The notes under the pieces were generated by a model. The model saw only the letters and a list, made by a program, of their open reading frames with translations. It searched no databases and was not told the DNA's origin. The position numbers were made by a program, and so were the translations under genes. Below are positions 8,246 to 16,000 of a stretch of 64,000 nucleotides of DNA, piece by piece. How positions within the stretch are numbered: position 1 is the stretch's first letter; every line of letters begins with the position of its first letter. This DNA comes from Streptomyces sp. MMBL 11-1 (lineage in GTDB: Bacteria; Actinomycetota; Actinomycetes; Streptomycetales; Streptomycetaceae), in the NCBI RefSeq assembly GCF_028622875.1, contig NZ_CP117709.1, positions 7,629,001 through 7,693,000 on the forward strand. The letters run 5' to 3'.

Positions 8246-9691
8246 ATGACTGATGCAGGGATGAAATCCGAGCGCGCCTCCTACGACGTGGTGATCATCG
8301 GCGCGGGCCCGGTGGGCGAGAACGTGGCGGACCGGGCCCGCGCCGCCGGGCTCTCCGCAGCGGTGGTGGAGTCCGAGCTGGTCGGCGGCGAATGCTCCTA
8401 CTGGGCATGCATGCCGAGCAAGGCGCTGCTGCGTCCCGTCGTCGCCCGCGCCGACGCCCGCCGGGTGCCGGGACTGAGCGCCGCGGTGCGGGGCCCGCTG
8501 GACGTGGAGGCCGTCCTCGCCCACCGGGACGAGGAGGCGAGCCATTGGAAGGACGACGGCCAGGTCGCCTGGCTGGAGAGCGTCGGAGCGGACGTCTACC
8601 GGGGTACGGGCAGGCTCGCCGGCCCCCGCTCGGTCACCGTCACCGCCCCCGACGGCACGGAGCACCGGCTCACGGCCCGGCACGCCGTCGCCGTCTGCAC
8701 CGGCTCCCGGGCCGTCGTCCCCACCCTCCCCGGCGTCGACGAGGCCCGCCCCTGGACCAGCCGCGAAGCCACCAGCGCCAAGGAGGCTCCGGGGCGGCTC
8801 GTGATCGTCGGCGGGGGAGTCGTGGGCGTGGAGATGGCGACGGTCTGGCAGGCGCTGGGCTCGGAGGTGACCCTGCTGGTCCGGGGCAGCGGTCTGCTCC
8901 CGAGGATGGAGCCCTTCGCGGGCGAGCTGATCGCCGACGCGCTGACGGAGGCCGGGGCCCGGATCCGTACGGGCGTCTCGGTCACCGCGGTCCAGCGCCC
9001 CGCACCGGACGGCCCGGTCACCGTCGACCTGGGCGACGGCGACAGCATCGAGGCCGACGAGATCCTCTTCGCCACCGGCCGGGCCCCGCGCACGGACGAC
9101 CTGGGCCTGGAGACGATCGGTCTCGAACCCGGCTCCTGGCTCACCGTGGACGACAGCTGCCTCGTCGAGGGCACGGACTGGCTGTACGCGGTCGGGGACG
9201 TCAACCACCGCGCCCTGCTGACGCACCAGGGCAAGTACCAGGCCCGCATCGCGGGCGCGGCGATCGCCGCGCGCACCGGGAAGACCGCACTGGACACCGC
9301 ACCCTGGGGCGCCCACGCGGCCACCGCCGATCACGCGGCCGCCCCCCAGGTCGTCTTCACCGACCCGGAGGCCGCGTCCGTCGGCCTCACCCTCGCCGAG
9401 GCCGAACGCGCGGGCCACCGCGTACGCGCCGTGGACTACGACCTCGCCTCGGTCGCGGGCTCCGGCCTCTACGCCGACGGCTACCGGGGCCGCGCCCGGA
9501 TGATCGTGGACCTGGACCGTGAAATCCTGCTCGGCGTCACCTTCGTCGGCCCGGGCATCGGCGAACTCCTGCACTCGGCGACGATCGCGGTCGCGGGGGA
9601 GGTCCCGATCGACCGCCTGTGGCACGCGGTCCCGGCGTACCCGACCATCAGCGAGGTGTGGCTGCGGCTGCTGGAGACCTTCAGAGGGTAG
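8246..9691 (+). CDS. FAD-dependent pyridine nucleotide-disulfide oxidoreductase
   Basis: A 481-residue flavoprotein of the dihydrolipoamide dehydrogenase/mercuric reductase class. It has the FAD motif VVIIGAGPVGENVA, a redox-active disulfide in GGECSYWACMPSK (CX4C), the NAD(P) motif IVGGGVVGVEMA, and YAVGDVNHRALLTHQGKYQ as the second FAD contact. The C-terminal dimer-interface block HAVPAYPTISE corresponds to the usual HAHPTXXE, with an insertion. The disulfide surroundings (SYWA in place of LNVG) mark a separate Streptomyces subgroup whose substrate is not known to me. I chose ATG 8246 because the protein start fits the family. It is divergent from thioredoxin. Confidence 0.88.
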   Translation: MTDAGMKSERASYDVVIIGAGPVGENVADRARAAGLSAAVVESELVGGECSYWACMPSKALLRPVVARADARRVPGLSAAVRGPLDVEAVLAHRDEEASHWKDDGQVAWLESVGADVYRGTGRLAGPRSVTVTAPDGTEHRLTARHAVAVCTGSRAVVPTLPGVDEARPWTSREATSAKEAPGRLVIVGGGVVGVEMATVWQALGSEVTLLVRGSGLLPRMEPFAGELIADALTEAGARIRTGVSVTAVQRPAPDGPVTVDLGDGDSIEADEILFATGRAPRTDDLGLETIGLEPGSWLTVDDSCLVEGTDWLYAVGDVNHRALLTHQGKYQARIAGAAIAARTGKTALDTAPWGAHAATADHAAAPQVVFTDPEAASVGLTLAEAERAGHRVRAVDYDLASVAGSGLYADGYRGRARMIVDLDREILLGVTFVGPGIGELLHSATIAVAGEVPIDRLWHAVPAYPTISEVWLRLLETFRG

Positions 9692-9888
9692 GGACCGCCG
9701 TCATCACCGGCAGCACCACCACGGTGGGGCGCCGCGCTCTGGCCCGGTAGGTGACGCTCTCCGGCAGGCAGCGGTGGGACCGTGCGGTGTGCGTCATCCA
9801 GGACCTTTGGCACCTGATGCTCCCCGGCTCACCGGTGAGGGGAACAGGCCCGCCGGTAACGCCGACGGGTCGACGACCGCGCACGTGC

Positions 9889-10194
9889 CTACACCCATAT
9901 GCGCAGAGCCGCCGTCACGGCGACTGCGGCCACCAGAGCCACGGGGAGCGGGGCCCGGTGCCGAAGGAGCAGCGGAACCACCGCGAGTCCGGCGATCACC
10001 GTGGGGTCGAGCGCGGTCCAGCCGGGACCCAGTACGGCTACGACGACGAATCCGGCGAGGAGGGCGGGGGCGGAGAGGGCGATCGCCGACTGTGCTCGTG
10101 GGGGCAGGGTGCGCCCGCCGAAGAGGGCGGGGCCGAAGGCCTTGCAGGCGAAGCTGACGGCGGCGACGGCGGCGATGGTGAGCCAGAGCTTCAT
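9889..10194 (-). CDS. azlD: AzlD-family branched-chain amino acid transport subunit
   Basis: A 101-residue membrane protein with about four hydrophobic segments (LWLTIAAVAAVSFACKAFGP at the start, then AIALSAPALLAGFVVVAVLG). It is the small partner of AzlC; together they export branched-chain amino acids or analogues. The ATG overlaps the azlC stop (ATGA). The gene ends the two-gene operon. Confidence 0.85.
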   Translation of the reverse strand: MKLWLTIAAVAAVSFACKAFGPALFGGRTLPPRAQSAIALSAPALLAGFVVVAVLGPGWTALDPTVIAGLAVVPLLLRHRAPLPVALVAAVAVTAALRIWV

Positions 10195-11012
10195 GGTGCG
10201 ACGTCTTCGTCGGAGCGGGCGGAGCGCAGGGCCCTTCCAGGCGTTTCGGCCGGCCCTGCGGCTTGCGTGGTCTCGGCCACCGCCGTCTCGTCCGTTTCGT
10301 CGGTCTCTCGGTGCCGGGAGGGTGTCCTGAACAGGGCGACGAGAGCCGCTAGCGCCGCGCCCACCAGGGCGGGGCCCGCGGGCAGGAAGACGATGAGTCC
10401 GGCGGCGATCGCCGCGCCGAGCAGGGCCGGCAGGCGGTTGATCCGTTCCCGGCGGACTTCGTTGAAGAGGAGTGCGAGGAAGAGCGCGGGTGTGAGGACG
10501 TCCAGTCCGAGCCGGTGCAGGAGATCGGGGTCGGGGGACACCACCACGCCGAGGGCGGTGCCCGCCACCCAGGCGGGCCACTGGATCGCGGTGGCGCCGA
10601 AGAGCAGGTACCGGTCGAACCGTCCTCCTCCAAGGTGGGCGGCGGCCCAGGAGCCGTCCACCACCGTTTGGCCTTCGAGCGCGCGGCGGAACCGGCCGCC
10701 GTGCAGGTCGCCGGCGACCGCGATACCCATGGGGATGAAGCGGCTGTTGATCAGTGCCGCGGACATCACGGCGCCGGCCACACCGCCGCCGGAGCCCAGC
10801 GTGGCCACCAGGGCGAATTGGGCGGACCCCGAGAACACGGCCATCGAGCAGATCACGGGCGCGAGAAATCCCCAGCCCTGGGAGGTGCTGATCGCGCCGA
10901 AGCTCACGGCGAGGAGGAAGGAGGCCGCCGCGAGCCCGGACCCGGTTCTGAGTCCGGAGAGGAAGCTCGCACGCGGTGAGACGGCTGCCTTCGCTGATCG
11001 GGGACTGCCCAT
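10191..11012 (-). CDS. azlC: AzlC-family branched-chain amino acid exporter
   Basis: A 273-residue polytopic membrane protein of the AzlC/LIV-E family. The conserved block FSGSAQFALVATLG and the segment ALINSRFIPMGIAV fit the family. A hydrophilic tail of about 45 residues (TETDE-rich) follows the last membrane segment. ATG 11012 sits 61 bases from the divergent CGNR regulator. The candidate operator in the gap suggests that the regulator controls azlCD. Confidence 0.87.
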   Translation of the reverse strand: MGSPRSAKAAVSPRASFLSGLRTGSGLAAASFLLAVSFGAISTSQGWGFLAPVICSMAVFSGSAQFALVATLGSGGGVAGAVMSAALINSRFIPMGIAVAGDLHGGRFRRALEGQTVVDGSWAAAHLGGGRFDRYLLFGATAIQWPAWVAGTALGVVVSPDPDLLHRLGLDVLTPALFLALLFNEVRRERINRLPALLGAAIAAGLIVFLPAGPALVGAALAALVALFRTPSRHRETDETDETAVAETTQAAGPAETPGRALRSARSDEDVAP

Positions 11013-11030
11013 CGCTTCATCGTAACAGTC

Positions 11031-11053
11031 ATAAACGCTTATGGGCGTTATAA
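11031..11053. promoter_or_regulatory. candidate operator between azlC and the CGNR regulator
   Basis: ATAAACGC at 11031 and GCGTTATAA at 11045 form an interrupted inverted repeat in an unusually AT-rich patch between the two divergent starts. It is a plausible binding site for the CGNR protein; this is inferred from position only. Confidence 0.4.
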
Positions 11054-11072
11054 GAACGACTACGATGAGGGT

Positions 11073-11726
11073 GTGACGAGTAAGCAAGCTGTTCCTCGCG
11101 CTCCAGACGTGTCGGCACGCCCCCACGGCTCCGGTGTGTCGCTCGTGGGCGGTCATCCGGTGCTCGACTTCGCCAACACCGTCGCCTGGCGCTTGGACCC
11201 CGCCCGAACCGTCGACCGTGTCCGAGGCACCGAGGCGTGGGCGAGCTGGGCCGTTGCCGGCGGACTGTTCACCGCCGACCGCGCCGAGGCGCTGCTCCGG
11301 GCGGAGGCGGCGGACTCCACCCCCTCGAATACCGCGACCGCGGCGCTCCTCGACCTGCGCGCCGCCCTCTGGCCGGTCCTGGATGCCCTGGTCGACGATC
11401 AGGAGCCCCCTGCCGCAGAGTGGGAGGCGCTGCGCCGGAACATGGTGCTGGCCCGGGAGGACGCCGTACTGCCCCCCGCTTTCCCTCTGCGGTGGCAGCC
11501 CGGCACGGGCCGTCTCGACGATCTGCGCCACGCGCTGGCGCTGCGGACGGAGGACCTGCTGAGCGGGGACGGCCTGGGCCGGGTCCGGCGCTGCGCGGGC
11601 CCCGGATGCGGCTGGTTCTTCCTCGACCGGTCCCGGAGCGGGACCCGGCGCTGGTGCAGCTCGGAGGACTGCGGCAACCGGGACCGCGCCAGACGCCACT
11701 ACGCTCGCACCCGGCAGCGCGGATGA
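11073..11726 (+). CDS. ABATE/CGNR zinc-finger transcriptional regulator
   Basis: A 217-residue protein with the N-terminal stress-binding (ABATE) domain, opening LVGGHPVLDFANTVAWR, and a C-terminal CGNR zinc finger. The finger reads RRCAGPGCGWFFLDRS, then RRWCSSEDCGNRDRARRHYAR, giving four zinc-ligand cysteines and the CGNR signature. Members are thought to bind DNA through the finger. The start is GTG 11073. It is divergent from azlCD and may regulate that exporter. Confidence 0.9.
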   Translation: MTSKQAVPRAPDVSARPHGSGVSLVGGHPVLDFANTVAWRLDPARTVDRVRGTEAWASWAVAGGLFTADRAEALLRAEAADSTPSNTATAALLDLRAALWPVLDALVDDQEPPAAEWEALRRNMVLAREDAVLPPAFPLRWQPGTGRLDDLRHALALRTEDLLSGDGLGRVRRCAGPGCGWFFLDRSRSGTRRWCSSEDCGNRDRARRHYARTRQRG

Positions 11727-11749
11727 CCCCGAGAGCCCGCCGCCGGGCC

Positions 11750-11944
11750 TCATCCGTAGGCGCGGGCGAGGATCGGGGCGGTCAGCCGCCGCAGTTCGGT
11801 GGAGAGCTCAGCGAAAGGTTTCTGGGGCTCCTTGGTCAGCCGGCCACCTACGAAGGCGGCGTGGCCCTCGGAACGGCGGGCGTGGTCGCTGAGCTCCAAG
11901 AGGGGCACGGCAGGTGCTGTTGAGACGGAGTGGAAGTCGCGCAC
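11750..11944 (-). pseudogene. C-terminal gene fragment, family not recognised
   Basis: About 50 residues (ELSDHARRSEGHAAFVGGRL, then KEPQKPFAELSTELRRLTAP) have clear coding character: most codons end in G or C and the sequence looks helical and charged. Upstream of about 11890 the coding signal fades and there is no good start. I read it as the 3' end of a decayed gene. The rest of the gap 11727-12095 holds nothing else I can support. Confidence 0.35.
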
Positions 11945-12095
11945 AGCTCCGCACGGATGCCCATATGGCTATCGGCATTCGAGCTCAAGGCCTTGCCGAT
12001 GGCTCTGGACGTGCAGCTGTGGTGTGTCCTTCGCGGCGGCTGCTGGAGACGCTTCGAGGGTAGGAACCGCCACACCGGGACTTGTGGGACAGCTT

Positions 12096-13004
12096 TTAGC
12101 CTGCCCAGTGCGACGGGTGTTCCAGCGGGTGGGTGACCTTCGTGCGGGCGTCGCCCCGCGCGGCGTTCAGCTGCGACTGCGTGAGGAACAGCGCGCCGCG
12201 CAGATCAGCCCCGCACAGGTCGGTGTCCCGCATGTCCGCGCCGATCAGGTCCGCGTCACGCAGGTCGGCGTCGGACAGGTCGGCCGCGATCAGAAGGGCG
12301 CCGCGCATGCTGGCGCCGCGCAGCTTCGCACCGCGCAGCCGGGCGCCCATGAGGTTGGCGCCCCGGTGGTTCTTCCCGCGCCCCGGGACCGCCGCGCGGG
12401 CCAGCTCGCCGGCGCGCAGGAGCAGCGGGTTCACCTCGCCGCGCAGCGCGTCCACGTCGACGGCGAGCAGGCTCTCCGCCGTCTCGCGGGTGAGCGCGTC
12501 GATCCGCTCGTACGCGTGGCGCAGGTCCCGGTGGACGGGTCGTGCCGCGGGCAGGTCCAGGGCCTGCGCGGTGTACTTCAGGAGCTCCTGCAACTGGCGT
12601 ACGACGGGGAGGACTTCGAACATCGCACGGGCGGAGTCCGGCTCCTCGCGCCAGCTGACGCCCTTGAAGGTGACCTGGGAGACCTTCTGGCCCGCGCCGA
12701 AGCAGTCGAACACCGTGCAGCCGTTGTAGCCCTGGTCGCGCAGCCGCTCGTGGATGCCGCAGCGGAAGTCCTCCTGAAGGTTTCCGCAGGGCGTGCCGGC
12801 GGACTTGTTCACCGGGAAATCCGACGAGCGCGAAAAGGGCAGTGCCACGCAGCACAGCCCGAAGCAGTTGCCGCAGTCGGCCTGTAGGTCGGGCTGCGCG
12901 GCGAACGAGCTGCGCTCGGTCTGCGCGGCGGACGAGTCGCGCTCGGGCACGGGGACTCCTGATGCGGCGGTGGACGGCGGTGCGGTGTGGCTGAAGCGCT
13001 CCAT
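12096..13004 (-). CDS. pentapeptide-repeat protein with an N-terminal cysteine cluster
   Basis: A 302-residue protein of two parts. Residues ~40-105 carry a CGNCFGLCC cluster and further cysteines in GTPCGNL, FRCGIH and YNGCTVFDCFGAG, recalling YkgJ-type zinc/iron-binding modules. A helical stretch follows. Residues ~225-275 form a short pentapeptide-repeat helix with units such as GANLM, GARLR, GAKLR, GASMR, DADLR and GADMR. Such helices are protein-interaction surfaces. The combination suggests a metal-dependent or redox-responsive scaffold; no enzyme activity can be read. The ATG at 13004 lies opposite the region leading to the SpoIIE gene. Confidence 0.75.
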   Translation of the reverse strand: MERFSHTAPPSTAASGVPVPERDSSAAQTERSSFAAQPDLQADCGNCFGLCCVALPFSRSSDFPVNKSAGTPCGNLQEDFRCGIHERLRDQGYNGCTVFDCFGAGQKVSQVTFKGVSWREEPDSARAMFEVLPVVRQLQELLKYTAQALDLPAARPVHRDLRHAYERIDALTRETAESLLAVDVDALRGEVNPLLLRAGELARAAVPGRGKNHRGANLMGARLRGAKLRGASMRGALLIAADLSDADLRDADLIGADMRDTDLCGADLRGALFLTQSQLNAARGDARTKVTHPLEHPSHWAG

Positions 13005-13217
13005 TGTCCCTCGTGGGAGGAGTGCGCCCGAACGCGGACCGCGACGGTACGAGGGGCCGGGCGTGCGCGGCCGGGGGCGGGGCCGTGTGGGGCACGGCGG
13101 CGCGCGTGGTCGGCCGTCGTCTCCCACATGCCCGGCGTAGCCGTGTGCTGGAGACTGAGAGGGCGCCCGGCGACTCAGGTCCCCGGCGGGTGCGTACGAG
13201 AGAGGCGAGGACCCGGT

Positions 13218-14609
13218 ATGTGCCCGAAGCAGGACGAGGCGGGTGGCCCGCCTGTTCGCGGGGCCGGCGGAGAGCGGGACCCGGGCGGCGGCGCCGACCG
13301 CTTCGAGGTCGACGAGGAGGTACAGCACGCCCTGGACCGGCTCACGCTGCTCATCAACGCGGCGGAGGCCCTCTCCAGCACGCTCGAAGTGGACCAGGGG
13401 CTCCGTCGGCTCTGCCGCACGCTCGTCCCCGGCCTGGCCGACTGGTGCGCGGTCGACCTGCTGGACGACCAGGGGCGGCTGCGCAGGCTCGTCGTCGAGC
13501 ACCGGGACGCCGATGTGACGTCCCCGGGCCTGGACGAGGGGCTGCTGCCCCCGGCCGAAGGGTCGGCGGCCTCGGTCGCCCGCGCGCTGCTGGGTGTGGG
13601 CCCTGTACTGCTCACGGACTTTCCCCCGCCCAAGGAGGCGGACGACCCTCTGTGTTCCCGGGAGAAGGATCTCTTCGAGCGGCTCGGGGCCGATACGGCG
13701 GTCGTCGCCCCGCTCCGAGCCCGGCGTCAGGTGCTCGGTGTGCTGACCCTGGCTCGTACCTGTGGAGAAGCCCGGCTGACCGAGGAAGCCCTCTCCCTCG
13801 TCGAGGACCTCGCCCACCGGGTGGCGCTGGCCGTCGACAACGCGCGCCTGCACGCCGAGGCACAGCACACGGCAGAGCGGCTGCAGCGTTCCCTGTTGCC
13901 CGGCCTGCCCACGGACGGCCCACTCGACGTGGCGGCCCGCTACCGGCCGGCCAGCACCACCGCCCGCGTCGGTGGTGACTGGTACGACGCCTTCGTGCTG
14001 CCGGACGGCGCGATGACACTGATCATCGGCGATATCGCGGGACATGACCTGCGGGCCGCGGTCATGATGAGTCAGACCCGCAACATGCTCCGGGGCATCG
14101 CCTGCGACCGCAAGGAACCGCCCGGCAAGATCCTCGCCCGGCTGGACGCGGCCCATCACATCCTCTATCCCCATCAGACGCTGACCTGTATCTACGCGCT
14201 GGTCGAACGGCTGGGCGCGGACGAGCCGTGGCTGCTGCACTACGCGGTGGCGGGCCACCCCGCCCCCCTGTTGGTGACGCACGACGGGGAGACCCGCTTT
14301 CTCACCGGGGGCCGTAGCGTCATGCTCGGGGTGGAGCCCGAGGTCCATCGCCCCGCCACGACCGACACACTTCCGCCCGACTCGACCGTGCTGCTCTACA
14401 CGGACGGCCTCGTCGAGCGCCGTGAGGAGGACATGGACCGGGGTCTGGCGCGCCTGCGGCAGCACGCGGCGGCCCTGGCCCGTGAACCGCTCGAGACGTT
14501 CTGCGACGAGATCCTGGAAGGCATGGCCGGAGGCGGCTCGGACGACGTCGCCCTGATCGCGGTCAGGATCGCGCCCCCGCACGCCGGCCCCGACGTGGCC
14601 GCCCCCTGA
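13218..14609 (+). CDS. GAF-PP2C (SpoIIE-type) serine phosphatase
   Basis: A 463-residue phosphatase of the partner-switching type, which dephosphorylates STAS-domain anti-anti-sigma factors. A GAF sensor spans about residues 45-215. The SpoIIE PP2C domain then begins with AERLQRSLLPGLPTDGPLDVAARY, has the metal-binding GGDWYDAF and IGDIAGHDLRAA blocks, and ends with GGGSDDVALIAVRI. I chose ATG 13218 because the upstream frame does not look coding. A STAS protein is encoded 530 bases downstream and is a natural partner. Confidence 0.9.
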   Translation: MCPKQDEAGGPPVRGAGGERDPGGGADRFEVDEEVQHALDRLTLLINAAEALSSTLEVDQGLRRLCRTLVPGLADWCAVDLLDDQGRLRRLVVEHRDADVTSPGLDEGLLPPAEGSAASVARALLGVGPVLLTDFPPPKEADDPLCSREKDLFERLGADTAVVAPLRARRQVLGVLTLARTCGEARLTEEALSLVEDLAHRVALAVDNARLHAEAQHTAERLQRSLLPGLPTDGPLDVAARYRPASTTARVGGDWYDAFVLPDGAMTLIIGDIAGHDLRAAVMMSQTRNMLRGIACDRKEPPGKILARLDAAHHILYPHQTLTCIYALVERLGADEPWLLHYAVAGHPAPLLVTHDGETRFLTGGRSVMLGVEPEVHRPATTDTLPPDSTVLLYTDGLVERREEDMDRGLARLRQHAAALAREPLETFCDEILEGMAGGGSDDVALIAVRIAPPHAGPDVAAP

Positions 14610-14662
14610 CCTGGAAACGCCACCGGCAGGAGGCGCACCAGCCGGACCGGGGCGGTCCTGCG

Positions 14663-15025
14663 CTACCCCGCGGCGGTGATGTCCACCGGATGCTGCTCGT
14701 GGGTGGCCGGTGCGCCGGTGCGTTCGGTCTCGTCCTGGACGAGCAGGGAGAGCAGGGAAGCCACGGGCAGGCCGGCTTCGGCGGGGTGGCGCAGGACCTT
14801 GTCCGGGCCGATGCGGTAGGTGTTCGTACGTCCTTCCCGGGTGTGGGAGAGGTATCCGTCCCGTTCCAGGTCGGAGATGATCCTCGAGACGGCGCGCTCG
14901 GTGAGCCGACAGCGGGCGGCGATCTCGCGGATGCGGATGGTGGGGTTGTCGGCGATGGCTGCCAGCACGCGGGCGTGACTGGTGATGAACGTCCATCCGG
15001 TGTGGGACTCAGGTACAGCTGCCAT
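14663..15025 (-). CDS. winged-helix (MarR/ArsR-like) transcriptional regulator
   Basis: A 120-residue DNA-binding protein with HARVLAAIADNPTIRIREIA and RCRLTERAVSRIISDLERDG, a clear winged helix, then the wing YLSHTREGRTNTYRI. No ligand site is evident. The start could be the ATG at 15025 or an in-frame ATG at 15034; neither has a strong ribosome-binding site. It is divergent from a STAS-domain gene, with an AT-richer gap (15035-15120) that should hold both promoters. Confidence 0.82.
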   Translation of the reverse strand: MAAVPESHTGWTFITSHARVLAAIADNPTIRIREIAARCRLTERAVSRIISDLERDGYLSHTREGRTNTYRIGPDKVLRHPAEAGLPVASLLSLLVQDETERTGAPATHEQHPVDITAAG

Positions 15026-15140
15026 GGACACCATTTTAAGGGACACAGGTTGCCGGAAGCATGTTGCATGACATATTTTTCCGGTAACCGATGACCTGTT
15101 CCCGTGTTCCCGTACGGGAGAAGAGCAGAAGGAGCCCGAG

Positions 15141-15545
15141 GTGTTCTGGAACGACGCGGCCTTGTCGACGTGCACGAGCAGCGCCAGCGGGACTCCGGCC
15201 CCGGAGGTTTTCAGCGTGGACGCTTACCGCGGTCCGAAGGTGCGGCAGTACGAGTACCGCGGGGCCTGGGTGGTCGCCGCCGCCGGCGAGTACGACCTGG
15301 GCTCGATCGCTCCGCTCCGGGAGGCGCTGCACACCGCGACCAGGCAGTACCCGAAGGTGGTGCTCGAAGCCTCCGCCGTCACTTTCGCCGACTCGGCGTT
15401 CCTGAACCTGCTGATCCTGACCCACCGGACGGGGAGGCTGCGGGTCGCCGCACCCTCCGCGCGGGTGCGACGCCTCCTCGAGATCTCCCGCGTCGACAGC
15501 GTCCTGGAGATCCGCCGGACGGTCGAGGAGGCTGCCGCCTCGTAA
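15141..15545 (+). CDS. STAS-domain anti-sigma factor antagonist
   Basis: A 134-residue STAS protein. YRGAWVVAAAGEYDLGSIAP and the VTFADSAFLNLLIL block include the Asp-Ser site normally phosphorylated by an anti-sigma kinase. Together with the SpoIIE phosphatase upstream it makes a likely partner-switch pair; no kinase gene is seen nearby. The GTG start follows AGAAGGAG. An N-terminal extension of ~35 residues precedes the domain. Confidence 0.85.
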   Translation: MFWNDAALSTCTSSASGTPAPEVFSVDAYRGPKVRQYEYRGAWVVAAAGEYDLGSIAPLREALHTATRQYPKVVLEASAVTFADSAFLNLLILTHRTGRLRVAAPSARVRRLLEISRVDSVLEIRRTVEEAAAS

Positions 15546-15928
15546 CCCGGCGCGCCCCATCGTCATCACGCAGAGCTGACCGGTACGCGATCCACCGCGC
15601 CGTGCGCACTGCGAAGCCCGGTGATCGGTGAGGGAGTGCCGGAGAGCTGTCCGGCGGAACTCTGCGGGGCGCCCGGGGCTCTTCCCCGGCTCGCCGCCAC
15701 CGCTGGGCCCCGGCCTTTCCTTGGTGGTGGGGACCTCCGGGTTCCCGCGCGCTGGGTCCGAAGGGCTCGTCGTGGCGCCCGCCCACCGGCGCTCCCGCCA
15801 CCGCAGCCCGCTTCCCGCTCCCCGCTCCACCACCACGTAAGACACGGTCGCAGACCTTCACGTAAGACGCGGTCGCAGACCCTTTTCCGGCCCTGCCCCC
15901 CGGCGGATGGCCTCCACGGCGCGAAATA
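15546..15928. other. non-coding stretch with a 25-bp tandem duplication
   Basis: No coding frame here is convincing. The bases 15834-15858 are repeated immediately at 15859-15883 with one A/G difference; each unit begins CACGTAAGAC and ends in GTCGCAGACC(T). The gap leads into the promoter of the persulfide gene at 16001. Confidence 0.6.
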
Positions 15929-15977
15929 TACCCCCGGGGGTAAGCGTGTTACGGTGCTAGGCATACCCCGGGGGGTA
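15929..15977. promoter_or_regulatory. two CsoR/CstR-type operators in front of the MBL-rhodanese gene
   Basis: TACCCCCGGGGGTA at 15929-15942 is a perfect 14-bp palindrome, and TACCCCGGGGGGTA at 15964-15977 is a near copy 35 bases on. CsoR-family repressors bind G/C tracts flanked by TA of this kind. The second site lies 24 bases before the GTG at 16001, in the position of a repressor that blocks initiation. Confidence 0.8.
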
Positions 15978-16000
15978 ACTTTCGTCGGAAGGGGAATCCT

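Noticed and set aside
9692..9888. A 38-codon minus-strand frame (MTHTARSHRCLPESVTYRAR...) after the flavoprotein gene
   Set aside because: Too short, with no supporting ribosome-binding site or domain; it may be chance.
13005..14996. Upstream extension of the minus-strand pentapeptide frame
   Set aside because: The frame is open by chance opposite the SpoIIE phosphatase gene. The real protein begins at the ATG 13004 before the cysteine cluster.
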